From the NCBI GenBank assembly GCA_026389555.1, contig JAPLHQ010000074.1:1-50030 (forward strand): a stretch of 50,030 nt of DNA, read 5' to 3'. Both the position numbers and the translations under genes were made by a program. This DNA comes from Chloroflexota bacterium (GTDB lineage Bacteria; Chloroflexota; Limnocylindria; Limnocylindrales; Limnocylindraceae). Numbering within the stretch: the stretch's first letter is position 1; every line of letters starts with the position of its first letter. The notes beneath the pieces were generated by a model. That model had not been told where the DNA came from. It worked only from the letters and a program-made list of their open reading frames with translations, and did no database searches. Positions 38,293 through 46,705 of the stretch are shown here, piece after piece.

Positions 38293-39531
38293 TTAGCCGC
38301 GAACGCGGGAGAAGAGACCCTTCAGCGCACCGCCGGCCCGACCGAGAATGCCCGCCTGGGGCTCTTCGGCGATCCCCGCCTCGTCAAGGCTGCGGGCGAC
38401 CCAGGAGAAGAGGCCAAGGATCGCGGCGTTCGACGGTCCATGAAAGTCGTCCAGGATGCCGAGGAGTGGCCCCTCTGGGGCGGCGACGCGGACAGGTGCC
38501 TTCAGGATGTCTCGGGCGAGGGCGGTGATCCCGTCGAGCTGCGCGCCGCCACCCGTTAGCACCACCCCAGCGCTTGTCGCCTCTGGGCCGGCCACGGCGA
38601 TCACACCAGCAATCAGTTCAAACATCTCGCTCATCCGTGACTCAATAATCCTGGCAAGTTCGATGCGCTCGATGCGGCGGCCGCCCGGCTCATCTGGCAC
38701 GGTGTACTGCTCGCTCACGCTCACGGTGCGCAGATCGCAGGTCCCGTAGTTCACCTTCAGCTCTTCGGCTGCGGCGAGGCTCGCCTTCAAGCCGATCGCA
38801 ACGTCTCGCGTGATGAAGGCGGCACCGATCGGGAGGACGGCGGTGTGGACCACGGCGTTGTTGTGGAAGATGGCGATATCGCAGGTCTCTGCGCCGATAT
38901 CTACGAGCACCGTGCCGAGCTCTCGCTCGGTGTCGGTGAGCGTCAGCTCAGCCGCAGCCAGCGACGATGGAACGTAATCATCCACGGCGATTCCCGCAGT
39001 CTGCACGCACTTCTCAAGGTTCTGGATCGCGGTGGCTCCCGCAGTAATCAGATGCGCGCGCGCCTCAAGCCGATAGGCGACCATACCGCGCGGCTGCTGG
39101 ATCCCCTCCTGGCCATCAACGATGTAGGAAGAAGGGAGGACGTGAAGCAACATGCGAGAGCCGGGGACCTGGATTGCGCGGCAGACCTCAAGGACGCGAT
39201 CGACATCGTCGTCGCGGATCTCACGATCAGGGTTTGCTACCGCAACCTGGCCGCTTGAGTTCTGCCCTTCAACGTGGCTACCAGAGACGGTGATTGCCGC
39301 ATGCTCAATGCGATAGCCGGAGAGTCGTTCAGCGGCGTCAACCGCCGCCTTAATCGCGGCGCCAGTCTTCTCGATATCGGTGACGACCCCCTTGCGCATC
39401 CCAGTGTTGGCGGAGGTTCCTTTCCCAATGACGGAGATCGAGCCGCCGTCGCCGCCGATATGCGCAATGGCACAGCTCACCTTGGAGGTGCCGATATCGA
39501 TTGCGGCAATCGTCGTGAATCGCTCATCCAT
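38293..39531 (-). CDS. ftsA: Cell division protein FtsA
   Basis: Actin-like ATPase that tethers FtsZ to the membrane. It has 412 residues from the ATG at 39531, which follows AAGGGAGGG; a start at 39570 would add 13 unconserved residues. The ATPase blocks are IAAIDIGTSKVSCAIA (phosphate 1), LGTVLVDIGAETCDIAIF (phosphate 2) and AGVVLTGGGAQLDGI (adenosine). The 1C subdomain lies at about 85-165. The C-terminus, GGALKGLFSRVRG, is an amphipathic basic helix of the kind that inserts into the membrane. It follows ftsQ after 120 bases that contain a possible own promoter. Confidence 0.97.
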   Translation of the reverse strand: MDERFTTIAAIDIGTSKVSCAIAHIGGDGGSISVIGKGTSANTGMRKGVVTDIEKTGAAIKAAVDAAERLSGYRIEHAAITVSGSHVEGQNSSGQVAVANPDREIRDDDVDRVLEVCRAIQVPGSRMLLHVLPSSYIVDGQEGIQQPRGMVAYRLEARAHLITAGATAIQNLEKCVQTAGIAVDDYVPSSLAAAELTLTDTERELGTVLVDIGAETCDIAIFHNNAVVHTAVLPIGAAFITRDVAIGLKASLAAAEELKVNYGTCDLRTVSVSEQYTVPDEPGGRRIERIELARIIESRMSEMFELIAGVIAVAGPEATSAGVVLTGGGAQLDGITALARDILKAPVRVAAPEGPLLGILDDFHGPSNAAILGLFSWVARSLDEAGIAEEPQAGILGRAGGALKGLFSRVRG

Positions 39532-39572
39532 CGTTACGCCCTCCCTTGCCTGAGCCTTGCTCTCGTCCACCG

Positions 39573-39578
39573 ATCATA
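39573..39578 (-). promoter_or_regulatory. Candidate -10 TATGAT for ftsA
   Basis: TATGAT (five of six) lies 41 bases before the ftsA ATG, in the only sizeable gap between ftsQ and ftsA. No good -35 is seen 17 bases upstream. Confidence 0.38.
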
Positions 39579-39651
39579 GCGGCAGGAGCGCTTCGTGGGA
39601 CCTGTGCGGCGCGGGCGTCCATTCGGCCACCTGCAACCCAGCCGTCGTCGA

Positions 39652-40716
39652 TCATGGGGTAATCGGGCTTCCGCTTGGCGCGGCGCTTGGCGCGGCGCTC
39701 GGCTCTGGGCTCGCACCTGGCGGCGTAGGGGGTCGCACTCCTGGCTCCGTGAACGTTCCGGCCTGCCCATCGGCGAGGATTACCCAACCGATCCTGCGCT
39801 CGCGGCCGGTGAGGAGGCTGCGCAGAAGGCGCACCTGGCCTGGCAGCATCTCTGGTGGGCGAATCGTTGCGGAGTAGATCCCGAAGACCGCGTTCCAGGC
39901 GATCCCCTCCCCCTCACCCTGGAGAACGAATCCATACTGCGGATCAGCAACAAGGGTGAGTCGCGTCGCCGTGCTGCCAAGATCGGCGAGCGTCAGACTG
40001 GCGAGCCGCGTTGCAATGTCAACGTCGAGTGGGGCAATCACAACGCCAGGGAGCAGCGGGGGGCCGCTACGGAGGTCTTGCATCAGCGGGAGCTGCTCAA
40101 CCGCTGCGCGTCCAGCACTACTAAGGAGCGGTGACGTTGTTGATCCCAGCAGCTCGCCGCTCCCGCTCATCAGGTAGGTGACACCGCCGCTACTCCAGCG
40201 CAAGAGTGGAACCTCTTCGCGAATCTCTGCGCGAATCTCTCCAGGAAGTCCAATCCTCACGCGCGCTGAACCAATAAAGGGGATCTCGCTGAGCACCTGC
40301 TCAATGCCGCGTGGATCGCTCGTCAAGAGCCCGTCACCGAGCACGACGCCACTCGCCGCACGCACCGCACCCTCGTCGAGGAGCTGCAAACCGACGAGAC
40401 GAAGCGAGGTGATCGTGAAGGTGCCTGCTGAGGCGAGTGCTGGCGGAGCAAGCGTGGCGCCGATCACCAGCACGAGAACGGCGAGGCGCCGCAACGCACG
40501 TACCGTCTCTGGGCGGAGTCGCCTTCCCCCACTGCGTCGCCCCATAGGCACCGCTTCGCGCGCTACAGGTCGTAGCGCCGTCTCAACACCGGCACGTCGA
40601 CGTTGACCTGCGAGGCCGGGGCGCACACCGAGTGGCGCCTCACCTGGTCCGAACGGACGCGCACCACCACTACGGCGGGTAGGCTCGCTTCGCGCGCGAC
40701 GGTCGCGTTCGTTCAT
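39652..40716 (-). CDS. ftsQ: Cell division protein FtsQ (POTRA domain)
   Basis: Bitopic membrane protein that links early and late division proteins. It has 354 residues. A long Arg-rich cytoplasmic N-terminus (about 1-75) precedes one transmembrane helix (LRRLAVLVLVIGATLAPPAL, about 75-95). The POTRA domain (about 98-170) has ITSLRLVGLQLLDEGAVRAA, IPFIGSARVRI and RAEIREEVPLLRW, then a beta domain. The C-terminus is a Pro/Ala/Ser tail with PSAAPSAAPSGSP, partly encoded by a 12-base tandem repeat. Identification rests on fold pattern and place between ddl and ftsA, since FtsQ sequences are divergent. The ATG at 40716 overlaps the ddl stop by 4 bases. Confidence 0.9.
   Translation of the reverse strand: MNERDRRARSEPTRRSGGARPFGPGEAPLGVRPGLAGQRRRAGVETALRPVAREAVPMGRRSGGRRLRPETVRALRRLAVLVLVIGATLAPPALASAGTFTITSLRLVGLQLLDEGAVRAASGVVLGDGLLTSDPRGIEQVLSEIPFIGSARVRIGLPGEIRAEIREEVPLLRWSSGGVTYLMSGSGELLGSTTSPLLSSAGRAAVEQLPLMQDLRSGPPLLPGVVIAPLDVDIATRLASLTLADLGSTATRLTLVADPQYGFVLQGEGEGIAWNAVFGIYSATIRPPEMLPGQVRLLRSLLTGRERRIGWVILADGQAGTFTEPGVRPPTPPGASPEPSAAPSAAPSGSPITP
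39673..39696. repeat. 12-bp tandem repeat in the ftsQ tail
   Basis: Two exact copies of gcttggcgcggc (39673-39684, 39685-39696) followed by a partial third. They encode the Ser-Ala-Ala-Pro repeats in the FtsQ C-terminus and are a likely site of length variation. Confidence 0.8.
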
Positions 40717-41852
40717 GAAGCGCGTTGCGACTGCGCTGTAACCACAAGGTCCACGCAGAGATCGGAGAAGCTACAACCCGCAGCGGTGACGAGTGCAGGG
40801 AAGAGCGAGATTGGCGTAAAGCCCGGGAAGGTGTTGACTTCGGAGATGTACCAGCGCCCCGCCTCTGGGCCACTGGAGCGCATCAAAAAATCCATGCGGG
40901 CAAGGCCACGTCCGCCGAACGCGCCGAAGAGCTGCAGTGCGGCGGCGCGAAGCGGTTCGCTCACCGCATCTGATAGATCCGGCGCGGTGGTGGTGCGCGA
41001 GACGCCATCCGCGTACTTCGCGTCGTAGTCGTAAAACTCACGTCCAGGGAACACCTCACCCGGACCGTAGGCAACAACGCTGCCGTCAGCGCGCTCAAGG
41101 AGTGCGATCTCTAGCTCACGTGGTCTGGTGAGGTATGGCTCAAGGAGCGCAACATCTCCGTATTCGAGCGCAAGGTCAACGGCGAGGGGCCACTCCTCCG
41201 GAGTTCGCGCAATACGCATCCCAATGGAGGAGCCGTGTGCGACAGGCTTCCCAATCAGTGCACCCGCTTCGCTCTGCTCAGCCGCGAACGCTGCAATCTC
41301 TGTGAGAACCGCTGCGCGCGCCGTCTTCCAGCGCCCTGCGCTAATCAGCATGTGCGGCAACACTGGGATACCGAGTGAGGCGGCGAGATCCTTGAAGCGC
41401 GCCTTGTTCATGCCGAGTGCTGCAGCCCCGGGACGTGCCCCTACGAAGGCGACGCCCTTCGCGTCGAGGACCTGCTGGACATCGCCATCCTCATCGCCCG
41501 GCCCATGAAGTGCAGGGATGAACACGGCTCCTGGGTAGCGCTCGGACAACTCGTTGAGCAACTCGATCAGGGGGCGGAACGATGCGCCGACCAACGCTCG
41601 GGCGCGCTCCTCGTTGGTGTATTCGGTTGCTGCACGATCTCCACGAAGGTGGCCGTCTGGGAGGAGTGCAGCGAGACCACTGCGCAGGATGAGCAGTTGC
41701 GACACAGCGAGGCCTCGCTCCATGAGGGCGGCGGAGATGGCGCTTCCAGAGACAACGGAGATCTCCGCCTCAGCGCTACGGCCGCCGTAGAGGACAACCA
41801 CATGCGGGAGGGGCTGCGCGCCGCTCGGGGTTACCTCCGTCACGGCGTTCAC
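40713..41852 (-). CDS. ddl: D-alanine--D-alanine ligase
   Basis: ATP-grasp enzyme making the D-Ala-D-Ala dipeptide for the peptidoglycan stem. It has 379 residues. The N-terminal VVVLYGGRSAEAEISVVSGSA is canonical and FIPALHGPGDEDGDVQ holds the active-site loop. GARPGAAALGMNKARFKDLA, LIGKPVAHGSSIGM (ATP grip and D-Ala binding) and GLARMDFLM, followed by EVNTFPGFTPISLFP with the Mg ligands, complete the domain. The stop overlaps ftsQ and its start overlaps the murB stop, both as ATGA, so it is an integral part of the murB-ddl-ftsQ unit. Confidence 0.97.
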   Translation of the reverse strand: MNAVTEVTPSGAQPLPHVVVLYGGRSAEAEISVVSGSAISAALMERGLAVSQLLILRSGLAALLPDGHLRGDRAATEYTNEERARALVGASFRPLIELLNELSERYPGAVFIPALHGPGDEDGDVQQVLDAKGVAFVGARPGAAALGMNKARFKDLAASLGIPVLPHMLISAGRWKTARAAVLTEIAAFAAEQSEAGALIGKPVAHGSSIGMRIARTPEEWPLAVDLALEYGDVALLEPYLTRPRELEIALLERADGSVVAYGPGEVFPGREFYDYDAKYADGVSRTTTAPDLSDAVSEPLRAAALQLFGAFGGRGLARMDFLMRSSGPEAGRWYISEVNTFPGFTPISLFPALVTAAGCSFSDLCVDLVVTAQSQRAS

Positions 41853-42790
41853 TTCGCCCCCTCACCGAGGAAGACGATCTCTGACTCTAGGGTGATCCCC
41901 GCCGTGCGTTGCACCTCAGCAACGCAGAGTTCGTGTAGCTCGCGAATCTCTGCGGCGGTCGCACCCCCACGATTCAGGATCCAGTTGGCATGCATCGTAG
42001 AGATCTCGGCGCCACCGATCCGGCGCCCCTTCAGCCCCGCCGCCTCAATGAGTGCGCCCGCGCTCTGGTCGCCCGGCGGGTTACGGAAGACGCTCCCCGC
42101 GCTCGGAATGCCGAGTGGTTGGTGTTCTCGCCGCCAGCGTCGAATCTCCTCGAGCTGGCCGCGAATGAGTTCAGGATCGCCACGCTGCAGTTGGAACGTT
42201 GCACCAAGGATCACCTCGCCGCGACCAGCCTCGCCCTTGAATCGCGAACTTCGGTACGAAAGCTCCAGCGCTTCACGTGGCAGCTCCTCTTCACTCCCAT
42301 CGGCGTGCAAGATCGTGGCGCCCTGAATGATCTGCGCAATCTCGCCGCCGTGTGCGCCAGCGCTCGCCCAGACTGCGCCGCCAACGTTGCCAGGGATCGC
42401 CAGCGTGAACTCTGCGCCGGTGAGCCCCGCCTCAGCGGCGATCGTAGAGAGTTTCGCCATAGAGAGGCCAGAGTCGGCACTGACCACGCCTGTCGCAGCG
42501 TCAACGGTGGCCCCCGCACTTCGATTCAGGATGACCAGTCCGCGGATTCCTGCATCACTGATCACCACATTGCTGCCACGCCCGAGGATCGTCAGCGGCC
42601 AGCCACGGCTCTGTGCAAGACGCACTGCACCACGGAGGGTGAAGCGATCCCGGATAGTTGCGAGAAGATCTGCTGGCCCGCCAACCCGCATCGTGGTGTG
42701 CTCAGCAAGGGAGGCGTCACGTTCAGCACGAATGCCGAGACGGCGCTCGAGCTCGCGTCCCGCCTCGTCGCGTTCGCTCCAAACCGGCAT
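41849..42790 (-). CDS. murB: UDP-N-acetylenolpyruvoylglucosamine reductase
   Basis: FAD enzyme that reduces UDP-GlcNAc-enolpyruvate to UDP-MurNAc. It has 313 residues. FAD-binding blocks are HTTMRVGGPADLL and LGRGSNVVISDAGIRGLVI; GAEFTLAIPGNVGGAVWASAG follows. The catalytic Ser is in PSAGSVFRNPPGDQSAG, the substrate loop is AGLKGRRIGGAEIS, and the C-terminal SEIVFLGEG supplies the catalytic Glu. The ATG at 42790 lies 7 bases after the murG stop with AAGGTGAG as Shine-Dalgarno. In the standard division/cell-wall cluster murC sits between murG and murB; here nothing does. Confidence 0.97.
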   Translation of the reverse strand: MPVWSERDEAGRELERRLGIRAERDASLAEHTTMRVGGPADLLATIRDRFTLRGAVRLAQSRGWPLTILGRGSNVVISDAGIRGLVILNRSAGATVDAATGVVSADSGLSMAKLSTIAAEAGLTGAEFTLAIPGNVGGAVWASAGAHGGEIAQIIQGATILHADGSEEELPREALELSYRSSRFKGEAGRGEVILGATFQLQRGDPELIRGQLEEIRRWRREHQPLGIPSAGSVFRNPPGDQSAGALIEAAGLKGRRIGGAEISTMHANWILNRGGATAAEIRELHELCVAEVQRTAGITLESEIVFLGEGAK

Positions 42791-42797
42791 TACGCTC

Positions 42798-43901
42798 TCA
42801 CCTTGCCGCTAGGCGCTGCAGCGCCTCGGCGATCTGCAGCGCGGCGTTCGGCTGCGCCAACGATGCGGCGGCTGTGCCGATCCGCTGACGTGCAGCGGGA
42901 TCAGCAAGCACTGTCAACTCTTGGCGAAGACGCTCTGGTGTCAGGTCCGCATCATCAATAAGAATGGTTCCGCCAGCGGCGGCGAGCGCCTCCGCATTGG
43001 CGCGCTGATGGCCACCAGCGTATGGATATGGGACTGCGATCGATGCGAGGCCAAGTGCCGCCGCCTCCGCAAGTGTTGATGCACCGGCGCGGCCAAGGAG
43101 GAGATCAGCGGCGACGAGCGCCTCCTCCATCTCTCCGCCGTGAAGAAAGGCGTACGGAAGATAACGCGACTGCAGGTCGGCAGGGAGCCCTCGCTTCGCT
43201 GACTCAGCCTCTGCAAGTCCATCCGCAACGATGTGAATGATCTGCCATGTGGCAAGGAGTTCCGTGAGGACCCCAGAGAGCGCGCGCTCAAAGCGCACCA
43301 CGCGTTGTGAACCGCCGAAGATCAAGAGGAGCGGGGTCCCTTCGGCGACTCCGAGCCGTGCACGTGCCGCCGTGCGATCACGGCCGGCGAAACTGCGCAC
43401 CGGCGTCCCTGTAACTAGCGTCTCGCGACCACTCCACGGCGCCTTGGTCGCAGTCGCCGCCCACGCTACTGCGCGTGCACTGGCGAGCGGCGCAATCAGG
43501 CGATTGCTGCGACCCGCCTGCACATTCCCCTCCCAGATCAGGCTTGGGGTGCGCGTTAACGTGGCGGCGATCAGCGCAGGGATCGCAATGTAGCCACCGG
43601 TCGAGAAGAGCACGTCAGGGCGAACTCGCAACAGATAGCGCACCGCTTGAGGGATAGAGATGACGAGCGCGATCGCGTCGCGCAGCGTTGCGGCGAACCC
43701 TGCGCCACTCATGCGCAGACTCGGCGCGGCGAGGAGTGTCAACGGGTAGCCCTCAAGGGGGAGGAGCTCACGCTCGATCCCGCGCTGACCACCGAGCCAG
43801 TGGATCTCAGCGTCTGGATGTTGCTGTCGGAGCGTACGGGCCACGGCGAATCCCGGGAAGAGATGTCCCCCCGTTCCGCCGCCCGCGATCACTACGCGCA
43901 T
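42798..43901 (-). CDS. murG: Lipid II-forming GlcNAc transferase MurG
   Basis: Membrane-associated GT28 enzyme adding GlcNAc to lipid I. It has 367 residues from the ATG at 43901, preceded by GGAGGG at 6 bases and giving MRVVIAGGGTGGHLFPG, the family N-terminus. FSTGGYIAIPALIAA, IWEGNVQAGRSNRL, LIFGGSQRVVRFE and RAGASTLAEAAALGLASIAVP-type blocks complete it; the last contains the UDP-GlcNAc-binding Glu. The first 31 or so codons, including the Gly-rich loop, overlap the 3' end of ftsW in another frame (95 bases), which is unusually long for this gene pair. Confidence 0.97.
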   Translation of the reverse strand: MRVVIAGGGTGGHLFPGFAVARTLRQQHPDAEIHWLGGQRGIERELLPLEGYPLTLLAAPSLRMSGAGFAATLRDAIALVISIPQAVRYLLRVRPDVLFSTGGYIAIPALIAATLTRTPSLIWEGNVQAGRSNRLIAPLASARAVAWAATATKAPWSGRETLVTGTPVRSFAGRDRTAARARLGVAEGTPLLLIFGGSQRVVRFERALSGVLTELLATWQIIHIVADGLAEAESAKRGLPADLQSRYLPYAFLHGGEMEEALVAADLLLGRAGASTLAEAAALGLASIAVPYPYAGGHQRANAEALAAAGGTILIDDADLTPERLRQELTVLADPAARQRIGTAAASLAQPNAALQIAEALQRLAAR

Positions 43902-45123
43902 CGTTCCCTCCGATCTCCTTGCCCCCCATCGTCTCACGCGAGACGGAGAGGAGGAGCCCAATGGCAGACATCAGCACCAAGAGCGACGAACCACCCTGCG
44001 AAAGGAGTGGGAGCGGCACACCAGTCACGGGGAGGAGGGCAAGCACCACTCCAATATTCATGAAGGCTTGCCCGCAAATCCAGACAACGATCCCAGTCGC
44101 CAAGAGTGCGCCAAAGGTGTCTGGGGCGCGACGCGCAACGCGCAGTCCGCGCACGGCGAGGAGGAGGAAGGCGAAGATCACGGCGCTGGTACCGAGCGCC
44201 CCGAACTCTTCACCAACAACGGCAAAGATGTAGTCGTTCCAGGCGTACGGGATGATCACCCCACCGAGCTGCTGTGAGGTGCCGATCCCGGTTCCAAGCG
44301 GACCACCGACAGCGATCGCGATGAGCCCCTGCAGCGTCTGATAGGAGCTTCCCATCGGATCTGAGAAGGGGTCCATCCAGTTGCCAAGGCGTGCCGCCTG
44401 GTATTCCCGCAGTGAGATCCCAATGATCCCGACCGCCACCGCGAGTACCGCTGGGCCGAAGACCCAACGAAGGGGGGCGCCCGCAGTAAAGAAGACGGCG
44501 AATCCAACGCCAGCCATCACCGTTGCAGTGCCAAGATCCGGCTCCACCAGCACCAGACCGAACGAGAGACCGATCGCAAGAAGCGCCGGGAGGAGTGTTG
44601 ACTGCTCAGCCATCGCATGGCCGCGCCGTGAGAGGAAGTCGGCGAGGAAGAGGACGAGGGCGAGCTTCGCCACCTCTGCAGCATGGATACTTATTGGACC
44701 AACGGTGAGTGCACGACGGAGCCCCTGCTCGGTTGGGAGCACCATCACTGCGCAGAGCAGCCCGAACGCGACGAAGAGGAGCGGTGTGGAGAGTGATCTC
44801 CAGCGGCGATAATCCCACTGCGAGAGGAGCGCCATGGCACCGAGGCCACACGCGGCGAAGAGTGCCTGCCTCCAACCCATGAAGTACGGGTCGTCAGTTG
44901 CGGCGAGCGAGTTCAGCGCAGATGAAGAGAAGACCATCAGGACGCCAAGCGCAACCAGGAAGAGCGCTGGCAGAAGGATCCACTGATCCTCTGGCGGTCG
45001 CTGGACGCGCAAGATGGAGGCAATGACACGCTGCGCAGAGAGTGCTGTGCGTGGCTCACGCTGCGGTGAGAGGCGCACGCCACCAATCGGCGTCCCGGCC
45101 ACGCGGCGGACGATGCGACTCAT
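43807..45123 (-). CDS. ftsW: Lipid II polymerase/division protein FtsW (SEDS)
   Basis: Integral membrane SEDS glycosyltransferase that polymerises lipid II together with FtsI. It has 438 residues. An Arg-rich cytoplasmic N-terminus (about 1-45) precedes about ten membrane segments. FSSSALNSLAATDDPYFMG, GPISIHAAEVAKLALVLFLA (polymer-site region), EPDLGTATVM, PMGSSYQTLQGLIAIAVGGP and PYAWNDYIFAVVGEEFGALG (conserved Glu/Asp) are SEDS signatures. PVTGVPLPLLSQGGSSLLV ends the conserved part. A 38-residue hydrophilic tail after SVSRE is encoded over the murG start. Its ATG overlaps murD (ATGA). Its position between murD and murG favours FtsW over RodA. Confidence 0.96.
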   Translation of the reverse strand: MSRIVRRVAGTPIGGVRLSPQREPRTALSAQRVIASILRVQRPPEDQWILLPALFLVALGVLMVFSSSALNSLAATDDPYFMGWRQALFAACGLGAMALLSQWDYRRWRSLSTPLLFVAFGLLCAVMVLPTEQGLRRALTVGPISIHAAEVAKLALVLFLADFLSRRGHAMAEQSTLLPALLAIGLSFGLVLVEPDLGTATVMAGVGFAVFFTAGAPLRWVFGPAVLAVAVGIIGISLREYQAARLGNWMDPFSDPMGSSYQTLQGLIAIAVGGPLGTGIGTSQQLGGVIIPYAWNDYIFAVVGEEFGALGTSAVIFAFLLLAVRGLRVARRAPDTFGALLATGIVVWICGQAFMNIGVVLALLPVTGVPLPLLSQGGSSLLVLMSAIGLLLSVSRETMGGKEIGGNDARSDRGRRNGGTSLPGIRRGPYAPTATSRR

Positions 45124-46703
45124 GCCCGGTGCTCCGCGGGAAGTTCGAGCACAGCGGCGCGGAAGGCATCACCACGCGCGCCGAACGGATTATTGAACAT
45201 GTCGAACGAGGAACCGATCGGACTCAACAACACCGTTCCACGCGCCTCACTCTCATGGAGTGATCCGCTCGCAGGATCCTTCGCCTCAGCGAGGAGCGCG
45301 CGCGCCATTGCACCACCACGCGCAGCAGCATCAGGGATGCTCGCTGCTCGATCTATTCGTTGAAGTCCGGCGCTTCGGAAGAGCCCTTCAAGCTCATCCG
45401 CCAGCTCGCCGAAGAGCACCGCACCACTGCACTGCGCGGCAATGATCGGGGCGAGCTCGGTCAGATCAAGCCCCTTGCTCCGTCCCCCCGCAAGTAAGAC
45501 GAGTGGCTTGCGGAAGCTGCGCACCGCCGCTGCAACCGCATCGGGCTGTGTCGCCTGCGCATCGTTGACGTAGCGAATCCCGTTGAGCACCGCGACCGTC
45601 TCGAGTCGGTGCGGGATACCGCGGAAGCCAGCGACCGCGGCGCGGATCGCATCTGGTGCAACCCCTGCAACGAGTCCAGCGCAAATCGCTGCAAGGACAT
45701 TACTGATGCTGTGATCGCCAGGAAGAGCGATCTCATCAACGGGCATAATCCTGCCCCCTGGGCCCGTCCCCGCAACTCCCCCACCGAAGCGTGCGGCGCG
45801 CGGCACACCCGCCGCAACGATCCAGCCGTCAACGATTCCGACGCCACCTGGCACGGGACGATCACGTCGATATCCAACAGTGGTCACACGCCCGATCCCA
45901 GCGAGCCCCGCCGTGACGGGGTCGTCGAGATTGACGATGAGGACGCCATCCGGATCTACGCGGTCGGCGAGGAGTCGCTTCACCTTGCGATACCCCTCAA
46001 CAGTGCCGTGACGATCAAGATGATCAACCGTGATGTTGGTGTAGACGGCAACATCCACGCTGCTGACAATCGTGGGGAGTTGTAGCTCTGATAACTCCAG
46101 CACAACGCGCGTTGCCTCAGAGAGGCCAGACGCCTTGCCGATCAGCGGAACGCCATTATTGCCACCGAGCTCCACGGGGCTGGTTGGATCAGCGGCAAGG
46201 ATCGTTGCGATCAGGTTGCTCGTAGAGGTCTTCCCCTTCGTCCCAGTGATCCCAATCCGCCAACGCGCACCGAGGAGGCGCAGCGTCCACTCTGGCTCAC
46301 TGATCAGGAGCGCCTCTCGCTTCGTTGTGTCTCCACCTGGGCCGATCGCGCGCGCGGCGTAGTCACGTAACGGTCCGGCAACCGACTCCTTCACTGACGG
46401 AAAGCCGAGTGTGACCGACGGGCTGTGCACGACAAGATCCGCCGTTGCAAGGAGTGGTGCGAGTGCGGCCCCAGCACCAAAGGCGAGCGTGACGCCGCCA
46501 GACGCAAAGCGATCGGTCGCCGCCTGAAGCGTCCCCGCCTCAGCGCTATCGTGCAGCGTGACGCTCGCTCCGTGCGCAGCGGCGAATTCAGCAACCGCCT
46601 GTCCCGTGCGCCCAGCACCAAGCACCACAACGCGCGTCCCCTTTAAGCTCCCCGCCGCAACGGCGGTGGCGCTCAGGTCGCTAAGCGAGAGCGCGCCACT
46701 CAC
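45120..46703 (-). CDS. murD: UDP-N-acetylmuramoylalanine--D-glutamate ligase
   Basis: Mur ligase that adds D-Glu to the stem peptide. It has 527 residues, longer than the roughly 440-460 usual for MurD, with extra sequence in the N-terminal and middle domains. Rossmann-like N-terminus TRVVVLGAGRTGQAVAEF; ATP loop IGITGTKGKTSTSNLIATIL; TNITVDHLDRHGTVEGYRKVK (diagnostic for MurD, with Mg and carbamoyl-Lys ligands nearby); PGDHSISNVLAAICA; IPHRLETVAVLNGIRYVNDA; VLLAGGRSKGLDLTELA. The start is GTG at 46703, 2 bases after mraY ends. Its stop overlaps ftsW as ATGA. Confidence 0.95.
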   Translation of the reverse strand: MSGALSLSDLSATAVAAGSLKGTRVVVLGAGRTGQAVAEFAAAHGASVTLHDSAEAGTLQAATDRFASGGVTLAFGAGAALAPLLATADLVVHSPSVTLGFPSVKESVAGPLRDYAARAIGPGGDTTKREALLISEPEWTLRLLGARWRIGITGTKGKTSTSNLIATILAADPTSPVELGGNNGVPLIGKASGLSEATRVVLELSELQLPTIVSSVDVAVYTNITVDHLDRHGTVEGYRKVKRLLADRVDPDGVLIVNLDDPVTAGLAGIGRVTTVGYRRDRPVPGGVGIVDGWIVAAGVPRAARFGGGVAGTGPGGRIMPVDEIALPGDHSISNVLAAICAGLVAGVAPDAIRAAVAGFRGIPHRLETVAVLNGIRYVNDAQATQPDAVAAAVRSFRKPLVLLAGGRSKGLDLTELAPIIAAQCSGAVLFGELADELEGLFRSAGLQRIDRAASIPDAAARGGAMARALLAEAKDPASGSLHESEARGTVLLSPIGSSFDMFNNPFGARGDAFRAAVLELPAEHRA

Positions 46704-46705
46704 GG

